Source of the DNA: UBA6522 sp965237785
GTDB taxonomy: Bacteria; Pseudomonadota; Gammaproteobacteria; Steroidobacterales; Rariloculaceae
Direction: 5' to 3'
DNA length: 64,000 nt
Assembly (NCBI GenBank): GCA_965237785.1
Contig: OZ250159.1
Span: 3,472,001-3,536,000, forward strand
Below, piece after piece: positions 42,825 to 51,022 of this stretch (position 1 is the stretch's first letter; the number at the start of each line of letters is the position of its first letter). The notes below the pieces were generated by a model, which was not told the DNA's origin, did not search any database, and saw only the letters and a list, made by a program, of their open reading frames with translations. Position numbers and translations under genes: made by a program.

Positions 42825-43241
42825 ATGGCTACCATACGTGTGGATATCGTCAGCGCCGAGGGCGAAATCTACTCCGGCGAAGCGGAGATGGTGTTTGCGC
42901 CCGGCATGCTCGGCGAGATCGGCATCGCGCCGCGCCATGCGCCGTTGTTGACGAATCTCAAGCCCGGCGAAGTCAGGGTTCAACCGCCGGGCGAAGAGGA
43001 GCAGTTCTTCTTCGTTTCGGGCGGGATTCTGGAGGTGCAGCCGCGGCTGGTGACCGTGCTGGCCGATAGCGCCGCGCGCGCGGAGGATCTCGACGAAGCT
43101 GCGGCGCTGGCAGCCCGCGAGCGGGCTCGGGAAGCGCTCGAGGGCAGGCACGGCGAGATCGACCTCGAACAGGCGCAACGGGAACTCATCGAGGCCGAAG
43201 CGCGATACCGCGCCGCCGAGAAGCTCAAGGGCAAGCGCTGA
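42825..43241 (+). CDS. atpC: ATP synthase F1 subunit epsilon
   Basis: A 138-residue epsilon: N-terminal beta-sandwich (VDIVSAEGEIYSGEAEMV, GEIGIAPRHAPLLTNLKPG) and a two-helix C-terminal inhibitory domain. It ends the atp operon, 104 nt ahead of glmU. Confidence 0.94.
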   Translation: MATIRVDIVSAEGEIYSGEAEMVFAPGMLGEIGIAPRHAPLLTNLKPGEVRVQPPGEEEQFFFVSGGILEVQPRLVTVLADSAARAEDLDEAAALAARERAREALEGRHGEIDLEQAQRELIEAEARYRAAEKLKGKR

Positions 43242-43345
43242 CGCACGCATCTCCCATTGCGGCACGGGACCCCGGATGATGGTAGTGGTGGCGTGGTGTA
43301 GTATTCGCCAACCGTTGACCATCCGAAGACCAAGGAGTCTGCGCC

Positions 43346-44707
43346 GTGGCGTTGACCGTCGTAGTCCTGGCGGCGGGGCGGGGAGAGCGAATGCGCTCCG
43401 ACGTCCCGAAGGTGCTTCAACCCTTGGCCGGCCGAAGCATTCTCTCCCATGTTCTCGATACCGCGGAGGCTCTTGAGCCGACGACCGTCAACGTAGTCTA
43501 CGGGCATGGCGGTGAGGCGGTCCGGCAGGCGTTTGCCGACCGCGAAATAGACTGGACACACCAGGCCGAGCAACTCGGCACCGGCCACGCGCTGGTCCAG
43601 GCTCTGCCCGGAATCCCCGCCGAGCATCGGATTCTTGTCCTCTGCGGTGACGTCCCCCTGGTCTCGCTCGAGAGTCTCCGGGTGCTGCTGAACAAGGCGG
43701 GTCCGGCCGGGGTCGGCCTGCTCACGGCGATGGTAGATGCGCCGGGGGGATACGGACGCGTATTGCGCAGTGACGCGGGTACCGTGGAAGCGGTGGTGGA
43801 GGACGCCGACGCGACACCGGATGAACGCGCCGTGAACGAGATCAATACCGGCATCGTGGTGTTGCCGGCCGCGTCGGCCCGGCGCTGGCTGGATGCATTG
43901 CACGACGGCAACGCGCAAGGTGAGTTCTACCTGACCGATGTGATCGCCATGGCCGTCGCGGAGGGTCAGCCGGTGGCGGGCGTTGCCGTGGCCGACGCCG
44001 GCGAGGCCATGGGGATCAACGACCGTACCCAGTTGGCCCAGGCCGAACGAACGATTCAGCGTCGCTACGCAGGCGAACTGCTGGACCGCGGTGCGACCCT
44101 TGCGGACCCGTCCCGATTCGATCTGCGCGGACGGCTGGCTGTCGGGCGGGACGTCTTCATCGACGTGGGTGCGGTCTTCAGCGGCGATGTGGTCCTGGGC
44201 GATCGGGTTCGAATCGGACCCCATGCGGTGATCTCGGAGAGCCGCCTGGGCGACGATTGCACCGTGCACGCGCACTGCGTCATCGATGGTGTCATCGCCG
44301 GCGCCCGTTGCGAGATCGGTCCGTTCGCGCGACTGCGGCCGGGAACGCGGTTCGATGAGCGTGTCAAAGTGGGCAATTTCGTCGAAGTGAAGGCCAGCCA
44401 TCTGGCCGCCGGAGGCAAGGTCAATCACCTGAGCTACGTTGGCGATGCCCGTGTCGGCCGCGACACGAATATCGGCGCGGGCACCGTAACCTGCAACTAT
44501 GACGGCGCGCACAAACATCGCACCCAACTCGGGGACCGGGTCTTTGTGGGCTCCGGGTCGATGCTTGTGGCCCCGGTGCAGGTGGGAGATGGCGCCACCA
44601 TCGCCGCCGGCTCGACCATCACCAAGGACGTCCCCCCCGGTACCCTGGCCGTGGGGCGGCAGCGCCAGACCGCTGTCCGGGGGTGGAAGCGCCCCACCAA
44701 GGGTTAG
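43346..44707 (+). CDS. glmU: Bifunctional GlcNAc-1-P uridyltransferase / GlcN-1-P acetyltransferase
   Basis: A 453-residue enzyme making UDP-GlcNAc. The N-terminal pyrophosphorylase half begins VVLAAGRGERMRSDVPKVLQ and has LCGDVPLV; the C-terminal half is a left-handed beta-helix with the acetyl-CoA site near NFVEVKASHLAAGGKVNHLSY and NYDGAHKHRT. GTG start with AAGGAG 9 nt upstream. atp-glmU-glmS is the conserved gammaproteobacterial order. Confidence 0.96.
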   Translation: MALTVVVLAAGRGERMRSDVPKVLQPLAGRSILSHVLDTAEALEPTTVNVVYGHGGEAVRQAFADREIDWTHQAEQLGTGHALVQALPGIPAEHRILVLCGDVPLVSLESLRVLLNKAGPAGVGLLTAMVDAPGGYGRVLRSDAGTVEAVVEDADATPDERAVNEINTGIVVLPAASARRWLDALHDGNAQGEFYLTDVIAMAVAEGQPVAGVAVADAGEAMGINDRTQLAQAERTIQRRYAGELLDRGATLADPSRFDLRGRLAVGRDVFIDVGAVFSGDVVLGDRVRIGPHAVISESRLGDDCTVHAHCVIDGVIAGARCEIGPFARLRPGTRFDERVKVGNFVEVKASHLAAGGKVNHLSYVGDARVGRDTNIGAGTVTCNYDGAHKHRTQLGDRVFVGSGSMLVAPVQVGDGATIAAGSTITKDVPPGTLAVGRQRQTAVRGWKRPTKG

Positions 44708-44713
44708 CCGGAC

Positions 44714-46549
44714 ATGTGCGGCATCGTCGGCATGGCAGGGGACCGCGATGTGACCCCGGTTCTGCTGGAGGGGCTACGGCGTCTGGAGTATCGCGGCTAT
44801 GACTCGGCGGGGCTCGCCGTCGTCAACGACGGCAAGCTGCTGCGGGTGCGGCGATTGGGCAAGGTACAGACGCTTGAGGACGCGCTCGACGCCGATCCGC
44901 TGGGCGGCAGGCTGGGAATCGCCCATACACGCTGGGCGACCCACGGCAGCCCAAGTGAGCACAACGCGCACCCCCATACCTCCGGCGGAGTCGCCGTGGT
45001 ACACAACGGTATCGTCGAGAACCACGCCGCGCTACGCAAGGATCTGGAGGCCGAGGGCTACGAGTTTTCTTCGGAAACCGACAGCGAGGCGATCGCCCAC
45101 CGCATCCACTACCATCTGTCAAAAACCGGCGATCTGCGCCTTGCCGTAAGTCTCACCGTCGACGAGCTGCAAGGCGGTTACGCCGCAATGGCGGTCATCA
45201 GCGTTACGGACCCAGGCACCGTAATTGCTGCCCGATTGGGGACGCCGCTGGTCGTGGGCCTTGATTCGGGCGGGAATATCGTCGCCTCGGACGTTGCGGC
45301 GCTGTTGCCGGTCACCCGCCGGTTCCTGTTTCTCGAGGAAGGCGATATCGCCGTGGTGGAACGAGACTCGGTGCGCGTCTTCGATTCCGGTGGACACGAG
45401 CTCCAGCGCGCGATTCGAGAAAGTGAACGCGCCGCTGACTCGGTGGACCTCGGAAATCACCGCCACTACATGGAGAAGGAGATCCACGAACAGCCGGCGG
45501 CGCTGGCCCGGGTACTCGCGAATCGGATCGAAGACGGCGCGATTGCCGAGTCGGTGTTCGGGACGGGCGCGAGTTCCATCCTCGCGCGAACCGCCAACGT
45601 ACACATTGTCGCCTGCGGCACCAGCTACCATGCCGGACTCGTGGCGCGTTACCAACTCGAGGAAGTGGCCCGCTTGCCGTGCGCGGTTGAAATCGCCAGC
45701 GAGTATCGCTATCGCTCTCCGGTCGTTCCGGAGAATACGCTCTTCGTCGCCATTTCCCAGTCGGGTGAAACCATCGACACCCTGGCGGCATTGCGGATGG
45801 CCAGGAAACTGGGCTATCTCGCCGCACTGGCGATCTGTAACGTCGCCGAGAGTTCGTTGACTCGGGAAGCCGATCTCGTGTTGCTAACCCGGGCAGGCGT
45901 TGAAATCGGCGTTGCCTCCACGAAGGCATTCACCACGCAATTGGCGGCGTTGCTGATGCTGACCATCGTTCTGGCCCGGTATCGCGGCGCCGATGCCGCG
46001 ACGGAGCGGGCGCTGGTCAATGACCTTGCGGAGATGCCGGGACTGGTGGAGCAAAGTCTGCTGCTGGACGATTCGATTGCCGATCTGGCCAAGGACTTCG
46101 CCGACAAGCACCACGCACTGTTCCTGGGCCGGGGCGCGCTTAATCCCGTGGCTATGGAAGGCGCATTGAAGCTCAAGGAAATCTCGTACATTCACGCCGA
46201 AGCCTACGCCGCGGGGGAACTCAAGCACGGCCCCCTGGCGTTGGTGGACGATGACATGCCCGTGGTCGCAGTGGCGCCAAACAACGAGTTGTTGGCGAAA
46301 CTCACGTCGAACCTGCAGGAGGTCAGGGCACGGGGCGGGCGGCTCTACGTATTCGCCGACCCGGCGGTCGAATTCGGCGACGGCGACGACGGTGTCGTGA
46401 CCCTGCGGATGCCCGCACACGTCCAGCCCATCCAGGAGCCGCTGCTGTATACGGTTCCGTTACAGTTGCTGGCCTATCACGTGGCATTGTTGAGGGGTAC
46501 GGATCTGGACCGGCCCCGGAACCTGGCGAAAACGGTCACGGTCGAGTAA
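44714..46549 (+). CDS. glmS: Glutamine--fructose-6-phosphate aminotransferase
   Basis: A 611-residue enzyme making glucosamine-6-phosphate. Cys2 (MCGIVGMAG) is the N-terminal nucleophile of the glutaminase domain; two SIS sugar-isomerase domains follow (CGTSYHAG, SQSGETIDT), ending in DRPRNLAKTVTVE, the usual end that Tn7 recognises. No Tn7 ends or other transposon ends are visible just downstream. Confidence 0.97.
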   Translation: MCGIVGMAGDRDVTPVLLEGLRRLEYRGYDSAGLAVVNDGKLLRVRRLGKVQTLEDALDADPLGGRLGIAHTRWATHGSPSEHNAHPHTSGGVAVVHNGIVENHAALRKDLEAEGYEFSSETDSEAIAHRIHYHLSKTGDLRLAVSLTVDELQGGYAAMAVISVTDPGTVIAARLGTPLVVGLDSGGNIVASDVAALLPVTRRFLFLEEGDIAVVERDSVRVFDSGGHELQRAIRESERAADSVDLGNHRHYMEKEIHEQPAALARVLANRIEDGAIAESVFGTGASSILARTANVHIVACGTSYHAGLVARYQLEEVARLPCAVEIASEYRYRSPVVPENTLFVAISQSGETIDTLAALRMARKLGYLAALAICNVAESSLTREADLVLLTRAGVEIGVASTKAFTTQLAALLMLTIVLARYRGADAATERALVNDLAEMPGLVEQSLLLDDSIADLAKDFADKHHALFLGRGALNPVAMEGALKLKEISYIHAEAYAAGELKHGPLALVDDDMPVVAVAPNNELLAKLTSNLQEVRARGGRLYVFADPAVEFGDGDDGVVTLRMPAHVQPIQEPLLYTVPLQLLAYHVALLRGTDLDRPRNLAKTVTVE

Positions 46550-46627
46550 CCAACTCCCGGTTTGGCCGCTTCGGGGTGCGGATGTCCCGCATCTGGCGGA
46601 CCAGCACCACTCGCCCGCATCCTGGGC

Positions 46628-46885
46628 TTAGCCGCCGCTCCGGCTGCCACGCACAAGGTGCATTCCCATTGCGCCGGTCAAGAGCGGCAGAATCGCATCG
46701 ACACTGATCCACACCAGAGAAACCGTGTCATCCCCGATGGCGGTGAATGCCGGACTGTGGAGATTGAACCAGTTCCAGAAGAACAGGATGCCCACGAATA
46801 GAAAACCGTAAAACAGCGTGTTGGCTAGGAATTGACTGCTCGGTGTTTGCCCAAATGTCTTCACCAAGCCTTTGGCGTAACTCAT
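46628..46885 (-). CDS. Small two-helix membrane protein
   Basis: An 85-residue frame with two hydrophobic helices (about residues 20-40, ANTLFYGFLFVGILFFWNW, and 55-77) and a basic end. It overlaps in another frame the degenerate tail of the PD-(D/E)XK-type remnant, whose recognisable similarity stops about where this frame begins, so this may be the surviving real gene. No family is recognised. Confidence 0.45.
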   Translation of the reverse strand: MSYAKGLVKTFGQTPSSQFLANTLFYGFLFVGILFFWNWFNLHSPAFTAIGDDTVSLVWISVDAILPLLTGAMGMHLVRGSRSGG

Positions 46886-47412
46886 CGACGGCAATGACTC
46901 CGTCCCAATTGTCAGAGTAGAACGTGATCCACAAGGGAGTCTCTCGACGGTTGGCCCAGAGTCTATAGTCGATGCCAAACCATGCGCCGGCCCAAAGGTT
47001 AGCGTCTTTGGCGCCAAGCCGGAGGTAACGGCCGTAGCCGAATGCCTGCGGCCATACCCTCAAACGATCCGTGTCGACGAGCCCGATTTCCTTTGCACGC
47101 TCGGTGGCGTCATCCACGAGACGATTGAGGTGGAGTATGCGACGGGGAAAACCCGGACCGAGTTCTTGCGGCGCTATGGGTAAAAAGGCGTCTTCGTCCT
47201 CCCGCTCACAGAGTGCGTACAACTGCCTGATGTCCGACTCAATTGCATCGCCAGCGGCTGCTGTCGCGGACAGCATGCTTTTCCCTAAGTACGCGCCTCG
47301 CAATAGCGGATCGGGACAGGATAAAAGCCAACGCCTCACCCGCCAGATCCTCCGTGCGGTTGGTAAATCGCGAGGCGAGATGCGCAAGAATTGAGGTCTT
47401 GTCGTAGGTCAT
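46728..47412 (-). pseudogene. Remnant of a PD-(D/E)XK nuclease-like gene
   Basis: The N-terminal part (from ATG 47412, TYDKTSILAHLASRFTNRTEDL..EALAFILSRS) and a C-terminal part (SDIRQLYALCEREDEDAFLPI ... LWAGAWFGIDYRLWANRRETPLW ... NWDGVIAVDELRQRLG) resemble the two ends of one hypothetical protein family with a PD-(D/E)XK fold, but they are in different frames and the expected middle, including the E-A-K catalytic strand, is missing. I infer an internal deletion plus a frameshift near 47280. Family identification is from memory of the motifs, so function is uncertain; the broken state is clear. Confidence 0.6.
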
Positions 47413-47458
47413 GAAAGGCTCCGCATCGATGTGAAAAGATACCCTATCGGTTAGGCGG

Positions 47459-47781
47459 CCCAAGTTGTTTTTTGGACATGACTGTGAGGCGTTATTCCCG
47501 CTATGCTGAGATGATCGTTCAAGGAGTCCTCATGACGACGGTTGTTTTCGACACTCACGCGTTTGTGAAGAGGCTGACGAAAGCCGGAATGCCCGAGGGT
47601 CAAGCCGAGGCGCTTGCTCATTCGCAAGCCGCGCTGATCGATGAGAGCCTCGCCACGAAACGGGATTTGCAGGAGTTGGAATACTGAGCGGGCCATGATT
47701 ATGCTGGCCGACGTTGAGCAAGTGCTGTCGATAGAAGCCCACGGCGAAGCGTTTTACTGGGCAACGCACCAGGGCGCGGAG
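47459..47781 (+). repeat. 323-bp direct repeat, copy 1
   Basis: Bases 47459-47781 recur without a difference at 47807-48129 (offset 348). The unit starts CCCAAGTTGTTTTTTGG and ends GCGCGGAG. It carries a short DUF1640 frame and a scrap of a DUF4143-type ATPase gene. Copy 1 continues 21 bases past the repeat to a stop codon, so it looks like the original and copy 2 the secondary copy. A 25-bp A+T-rich spacer separates them. No terminal inverted repeats or transposase. Confidence 0.95.
47532..47687 (+). pseudogene. Truncated DUF1640 (CCDC90-like) protein, copy 1
   Basis: A 51-residue frame (MTTVVFDTHAFVKRL, then GMPEGQAEALAHSQAAL and LATKRDLQELEY) is the N-terminal part of DUF1640 proteins, which normally continue with a coiled coil and a C-terminal membrane helix to about 90-130 residues. 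The stop at 47687 cuts off both. It has a good ribosome-binding site (AAGGAG, 6-7 nt), so a short peptide could still be made. Confidence 0.65.
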
Positions 47782-47802
47782 ATCGATTTAATGCGGAAAT
47801 AA
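47701..47802 (+). pseudogene. Fragment of a DUF4143-type ATPase gene, copy 1
   Basis: The frame reads VEQVLSIEAHGEAFYWATHQGAEIDL, which matches the C-terminal DUF4143 region of AAA ATPases (the typical FWATHQGAE-(L/V)DL stretch), then stops after MRK. Only about 33 residues remain of a gene normally near 400 codons. Confidence 0.55.
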
Positions 47803-47879
47803 ATATCCCAAGTTGTTTTTTGGACATGACTGTGAGGCGTTATTCCCGCTATGCTGAGATGATCGTTCAAGGAGTCCTC

Positions 47880-48035
47880 ATGACGACGGTTGTTTTCGAC
47901 ACTCACGCGTTTGTGAAGAGGCTGACGAAAGCCGGAATGCCCGAGGGTCAAGCCGAGGCGCTTGCTCATTCGCAAGCCGCGCTGATCGATGAGAGCCTCG
48001 CCACGAAACGGGATTTGCAGGAGTTGGAATACTGA
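47880..48035 (+). pseudogene. Truncated DUF1640 protein, copy 2
   Basis: Identical in sequence and ribosome-binding site to the frame at 47532-47687. It opposes the 3' end of the broken xthA gene. Confidence 0.6.
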
Positions 48036-48046
48036 GCGGGCCATGA

Positions 48047-48817
48047 TTATGCTGGCCGACGTTGAGCAAGTGCTGTCGATAGAAGCCCACGGCGAAGCGT
48101 TTTACTGGGCAACGCACCAGGGCGCGGAGCCGAGTTCATGGCATCGGAGGCGAGTATCAAATCGATACGCATACCGAAGATACCAAGATTCCTGCGGAAA
48201 CCGCCGCCGCGGTAATCCCACCAGCTAAAGCTCTTCTCCGCCTGTTCGAACAGCCTGAAGGTGTCGTTGAATCCGGTGGCGAGAAGGCTCGATAGCGCGG
48301 CTCGCTCCCTGGGACTGCAAAGGATCTTACCTTCCCATGCGACCGGGTCGTGCACATCGCGATCTTCGGGTGCGATATTGAAATCGCCCATGACGACCAC
48401 CCGCTTGTGGCGTTGCACTTCCTGCCGCAGCTGTGCCTCCAGCGCCCCGAGCCATCGGAGTTTGTACTCGTATTTCTCCGAGTCCACGCTCTGTCCATTG
48501 GGCACGTACAGATTGAGCACCCGGACGCCGCCGTAGGAGGCGCCCAGGACCCGCCGTTGCGGGTCCGGAAATCCTGCGAGTTCCGTGATTACATCGGTCG
48601 GCGGCTGTCGTGAAATCAAGGCCACGCCGTTATAGGTGGGCTGGCCGCTGAAGACGACCTCGTACCCCAGTTCACCAAAGGCATTTGTGGGGAACTTGTC
48701 GTCGGTTACCTTGGTTTCCTGAAGCCCGAGCACATCGGGGGCTTGTTGCTCCAGCCAGTTGCCGACTTGCTCAAGGCGCACCCGCAGGCTATTGACGTTC
48801 CAGGTTGCAATTTTCAC
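48047..48817 (-). pseudogene. xthA: Exonuclease III, 3' end replaced by repeat
   Basis: About 229 codons are genuine exonuclease III (AP endonuclease): ATWNVNSLR with the metal-binding Asn, LQETKV with Glu, NLYVPNG, VVMGDFNIAP and FGMRIDLILAS. After SDAMNS the frame crosses into the 323-bp repeat at 48129 and adds 27 unrelated residues. The lost 35-40 residues include the conserved S-D-H motif with the catalytic histidine, so the product should lack nuclease activity. Its GTG start overlaps the prlC stop, so it was the second gene of an operon. Confidence 0.85.
48049..48129 (+). pseudogene. Fragment of a DUF4143-type ATPase gene, copy 2
   Basis: The same scrap as in copy 1 but cut at the repeat boundary after ATHQGAE, where xthA sequence begins. 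It has no stop of its own in the repeat. Confidence 0.5.
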
Positions 48818-50847
48818 GACTTGATTCGCTCCCCCGTTTGAATTCCGGACTGACGCAGCAGCGGCTCCAGGCTTGGCGGCCGTCCGCGAAACTGCTTGAA
48901 GAGTTCCATGGCATCACGGCTGCCGCCCTTGGCGAGGATACACTGTCGAAACCGGGTGGCCGTCGGACCATGGAAACAACCCTTCGCTTCAAAGGCGGAA
49001 AACGCGTCCGCGGCGAGTACTTCAGCCCACTTGTAACTGTAATATCCGGCAGCGTAGCCGCCTCCGAATACGTGCGCGAACGTGTTCGCGAACCGGTTGA
49101 AGGTCGGAACCTCCATCACCGCCACTTCGTCTCGAGTGCGTGCAAGTATTTCTTCCACCCTCGCGCCCCTGGCGGGGTCGTACTCGGCGTGCAGGCAAAA
49201 ATCGAATAGAGCGAACTCAAGTTGGCGGACCATATTCAGGCCGGCCTGGAACGGCCGCGACGCTCCCAGGGTGGAGACTTGCTCTTCGGGTAATGACTCG
49301 CCGGTCAGGTAATGGGCCGAGAGGCGACGCAGCACATCCGGAAGCCATGCGAAATTCTCGAGAAACTGGCTGGGCAACTCGACCGCGTCCCATGGCACGC
49401 CGTTGATACCCGCAAGCGACGGATAATCCACCTCGGTGAGCAAGTGATGCAGCGTATGTCCGAATTCGTGGAAAAGCGTCACGATGTCGTCGTGCGTCAA
49501 CAATGCCGGATGCCCGCCCACAGGAGAATTGAAGTTGCATACCAGGTAGGCGACCGGGTCCTGCCGGAGCGATTTCAGCCGGCAACGAACGCGGCACTCA
49601 TCCATCCAGGCGCCGCCCCGCTTGCCCGGCCGGGAGAAGAGATCGGTGAAAAATCCACCCAGCACCGCGCCATCCTTAGCGTGAACTTCGTGGTAGGCGA
49701 CATCGGGGTGCCAGGTTTCGATGCTTTCCCGTTGTCGAATCTCCAGGTCGAACAGCGTCCCGGCGACCCAGCGCAAGCCTTCCAGTACCCGGGGCAGGGG
49801 AAAATACGGGCGCAAGCGCTCCTGATCGAGCCCGAATCGCGCCTGCCGCAATCGCTCCGAGTAGTAGGGCACGTCCCAGGGCTGTAACGGACGTCCCGAG
49901 AATTCGGTCAGCTCCGCGAGTTCCGCCTCCGCGGCGGGCTTGCCGGTCGCCGCGAGACCCCGCAGAAATTCGAGCACCTCGTCGGTGGAGCCGGCCATTT
50001 TGGTGGCAAGCGACAGCTCGGCGAAATGATCGAAGCCGAGCCGGCGGGCCGATTCGTGGCGCAGGGCGACGATCTTTTCGATGAGCTGGCCGTTGTCCCA
50101 TTGTCCGGCGTGCGGCCCCCGGTCCGAGGCCCGCGTCACCCAGGCCTCGTAAAAGCACCGCCGCAACGGTTCGCTCTGCGCGTGCATCATGACCGCCGTG
50201 TAGGTCGGAGGGTCCAGAGTCAACATCCAGCCGGATCGATCCTCCGCCTTCGCAAGTTCCCGCGCACGCTGCAGGACGACTTCCGGGAGTCCGGCCACGG
50301 CGCCGTCCCGCACCTCGTGGCGTTTGAAGGCATCGCCCGCGTCCATCAGATTCTGTTCGAACTTCGCCTGATACTGCGCGAGTTCCTTGAGCAACTCCCT
50401 GAACTGCGCTCTCTCATCGGAGGGTAGCGAGACGCCGGCAAGCCTGAAGTCCCTGAGGCCATGCTCGAGAAGCTGCCGCTCGGTCTCCGCCTCCGGGTCG
50501 ATACCGTCCCTCAATTCCGAGAACAGGTCGTACATCGCCTGGTTTTGGGAGACTTCGGTGCTGAATTCGGTTATCAGGGGCAGGCAGCTGTTGTGTGCGT
50601 CGCGCAATTCGCGAGTGGATACCACCGCGTTGAGGTGCGCGACCGTGCTCCACACGCGGTGCACAGCGTCCTGGATCCGTTCGAGTTCCTCGACGCACTC
50701 GAAGGTCGGCGCGACAGCGCTCTCCACCTGGTTCAACCGCCGGCGCTGTTGCTCAAGTATTTCCCGGACGGTGGGTTCCACGTGCGCCGGCTGGATTGAG
50801 GCAAACGCGGGCAGCCCGCGCGTTTCCATGAGGGGATTTACCTGCAT
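48814..50847 (-). CDS. prlC: Oligopeptidase A (M3 family)
   Basis: A 677-residue cytoplasmic zinc metallopeptidase. The active site HEFGH is at residues 460-464 in TLFHEFGHTLHHLL, with the third ligand Glu about 25-30 residues on (ELPSQFLENFAW). It degrades short peptides, including signal peptide fragments. Length and motifs match E. coli PrlC. A small tetraloop hairpin (TCGGTC-AACA-GACCGA, 50911-50926) lies in its upstream gap. Confidence 0.95.
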   Translation of the reverse strand: MQVNPLMETRGLPAFASIQPAHVEPTVREILEQQRRRLNQVESAVAPTFECVEELERIQDAVHRVWSTVAHLNAVVSTRELRDAHNSCLPLITEFSTEVSQNQAMYDLFSELRDGIDPEAETERQLLEHGLRDFRLAGVSLPSDERAQFRELLKELAQYQAKFEQNLMDAGDAFKRHEVRDGAVAGLPEVVLQRARELAKAEDRSGWMLTLDPPTYTAVMMHAQSEPLRRCFYEAWVTRASDRGPHAGQWDNGQLIEKIVALRHESARRLGFDHFAELSLATKMAGSTDEVLEFLRGLAATGKPAAEAELAELTEFSGRPLQPWDVPYYSERLRQARFGLDQERLRPYFPLPRVLEGLRWVAGTLFDLEIRQRESIETWHPDVAYHEVHAKDGAVLGGFFTDLFSRPGKRGGAWMDECRVRCRLKSLRQDPVAYLVCNFNSPVGGHPALLTHDDIVTLFHEFGHTLHHLLTEVDYPSLAGINGVPWDAVELPSQFLENFAWLPDVLRRLSAHYLTGESLPEEQVSTLGASRPFQAGLNMVRQLEFALFDFCLHAEYDPARGARVEEILARTRDEVAVMEVPTFNRFANTFAHVFGGGYAAGYYSYKWAEVLAADAFSAFEAKGCFHGPTATRFRQCILAKGGSRDAMELFKQFRGRPPSLEPLLRQSGIQTGERIKS

Positions 50848-51022
50848 GTTTCACCAATCATCTACCGCGGCTGGCGCTTCACGGGGTGGCAACACTATCA
50901 CGATGGGCGGTCGGTCAACAGACCGAATCGCCCGGCCCGGATGTCTCGCCAATGTGCGTCGCGAGGAAGGCGAATATTCCTGCTAAGCTGCGCCTCGATT
51001 TGCGTCAGGGAAGGACGGTTGA

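Larger units (their letters stand above)
47807..48129 (+). repeat. 323-bp direct repeat, copy 2
   Basis: An exact duplicate of 47459-47781. Its right end, at 48129, abuts the coding sequence of xthA: the xthA reading frame enters the repeat in antisense and continues 27 foreign codons to a stop at 48047. The perfect identity means the duplication is recent or an assembly artefact. Confidence 0.95.

Noticed and set aside
41094..43322. A 742-codon open frame on the minus strand across atpG, atpD and atpC
   Set aside because: It is fully antisense to highly conserved ATP synthase genes; in GC-rich DNA the opposite strand of such genes is often stop-free. No family motifs were seen in its translation.
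42980..44527. A 515-codon minus-strand open frame opposite atpC and glmU
   Set aside because: Antisense shadow; no recognisable domains and no ribosome-binding site.
46550..46627. Tn7 insertion at the glmS attachment site
   Set aside because: No Tn7-like ends, no tns genes and no target duplication are visible in the bases after the glmS stop.
47459..48129. CRISPR array or insertion sequence
   Set aside because: There are only two long copies with gene debris inside, not short repeats with spacers, and no transposase or terminal inverted repeats.
50911..50926. Tetraloop hairpin between prlC and gor as a terminator
   Set aside because: It lies between divergent genes, upstream of both, has only six pairs and no T-run.
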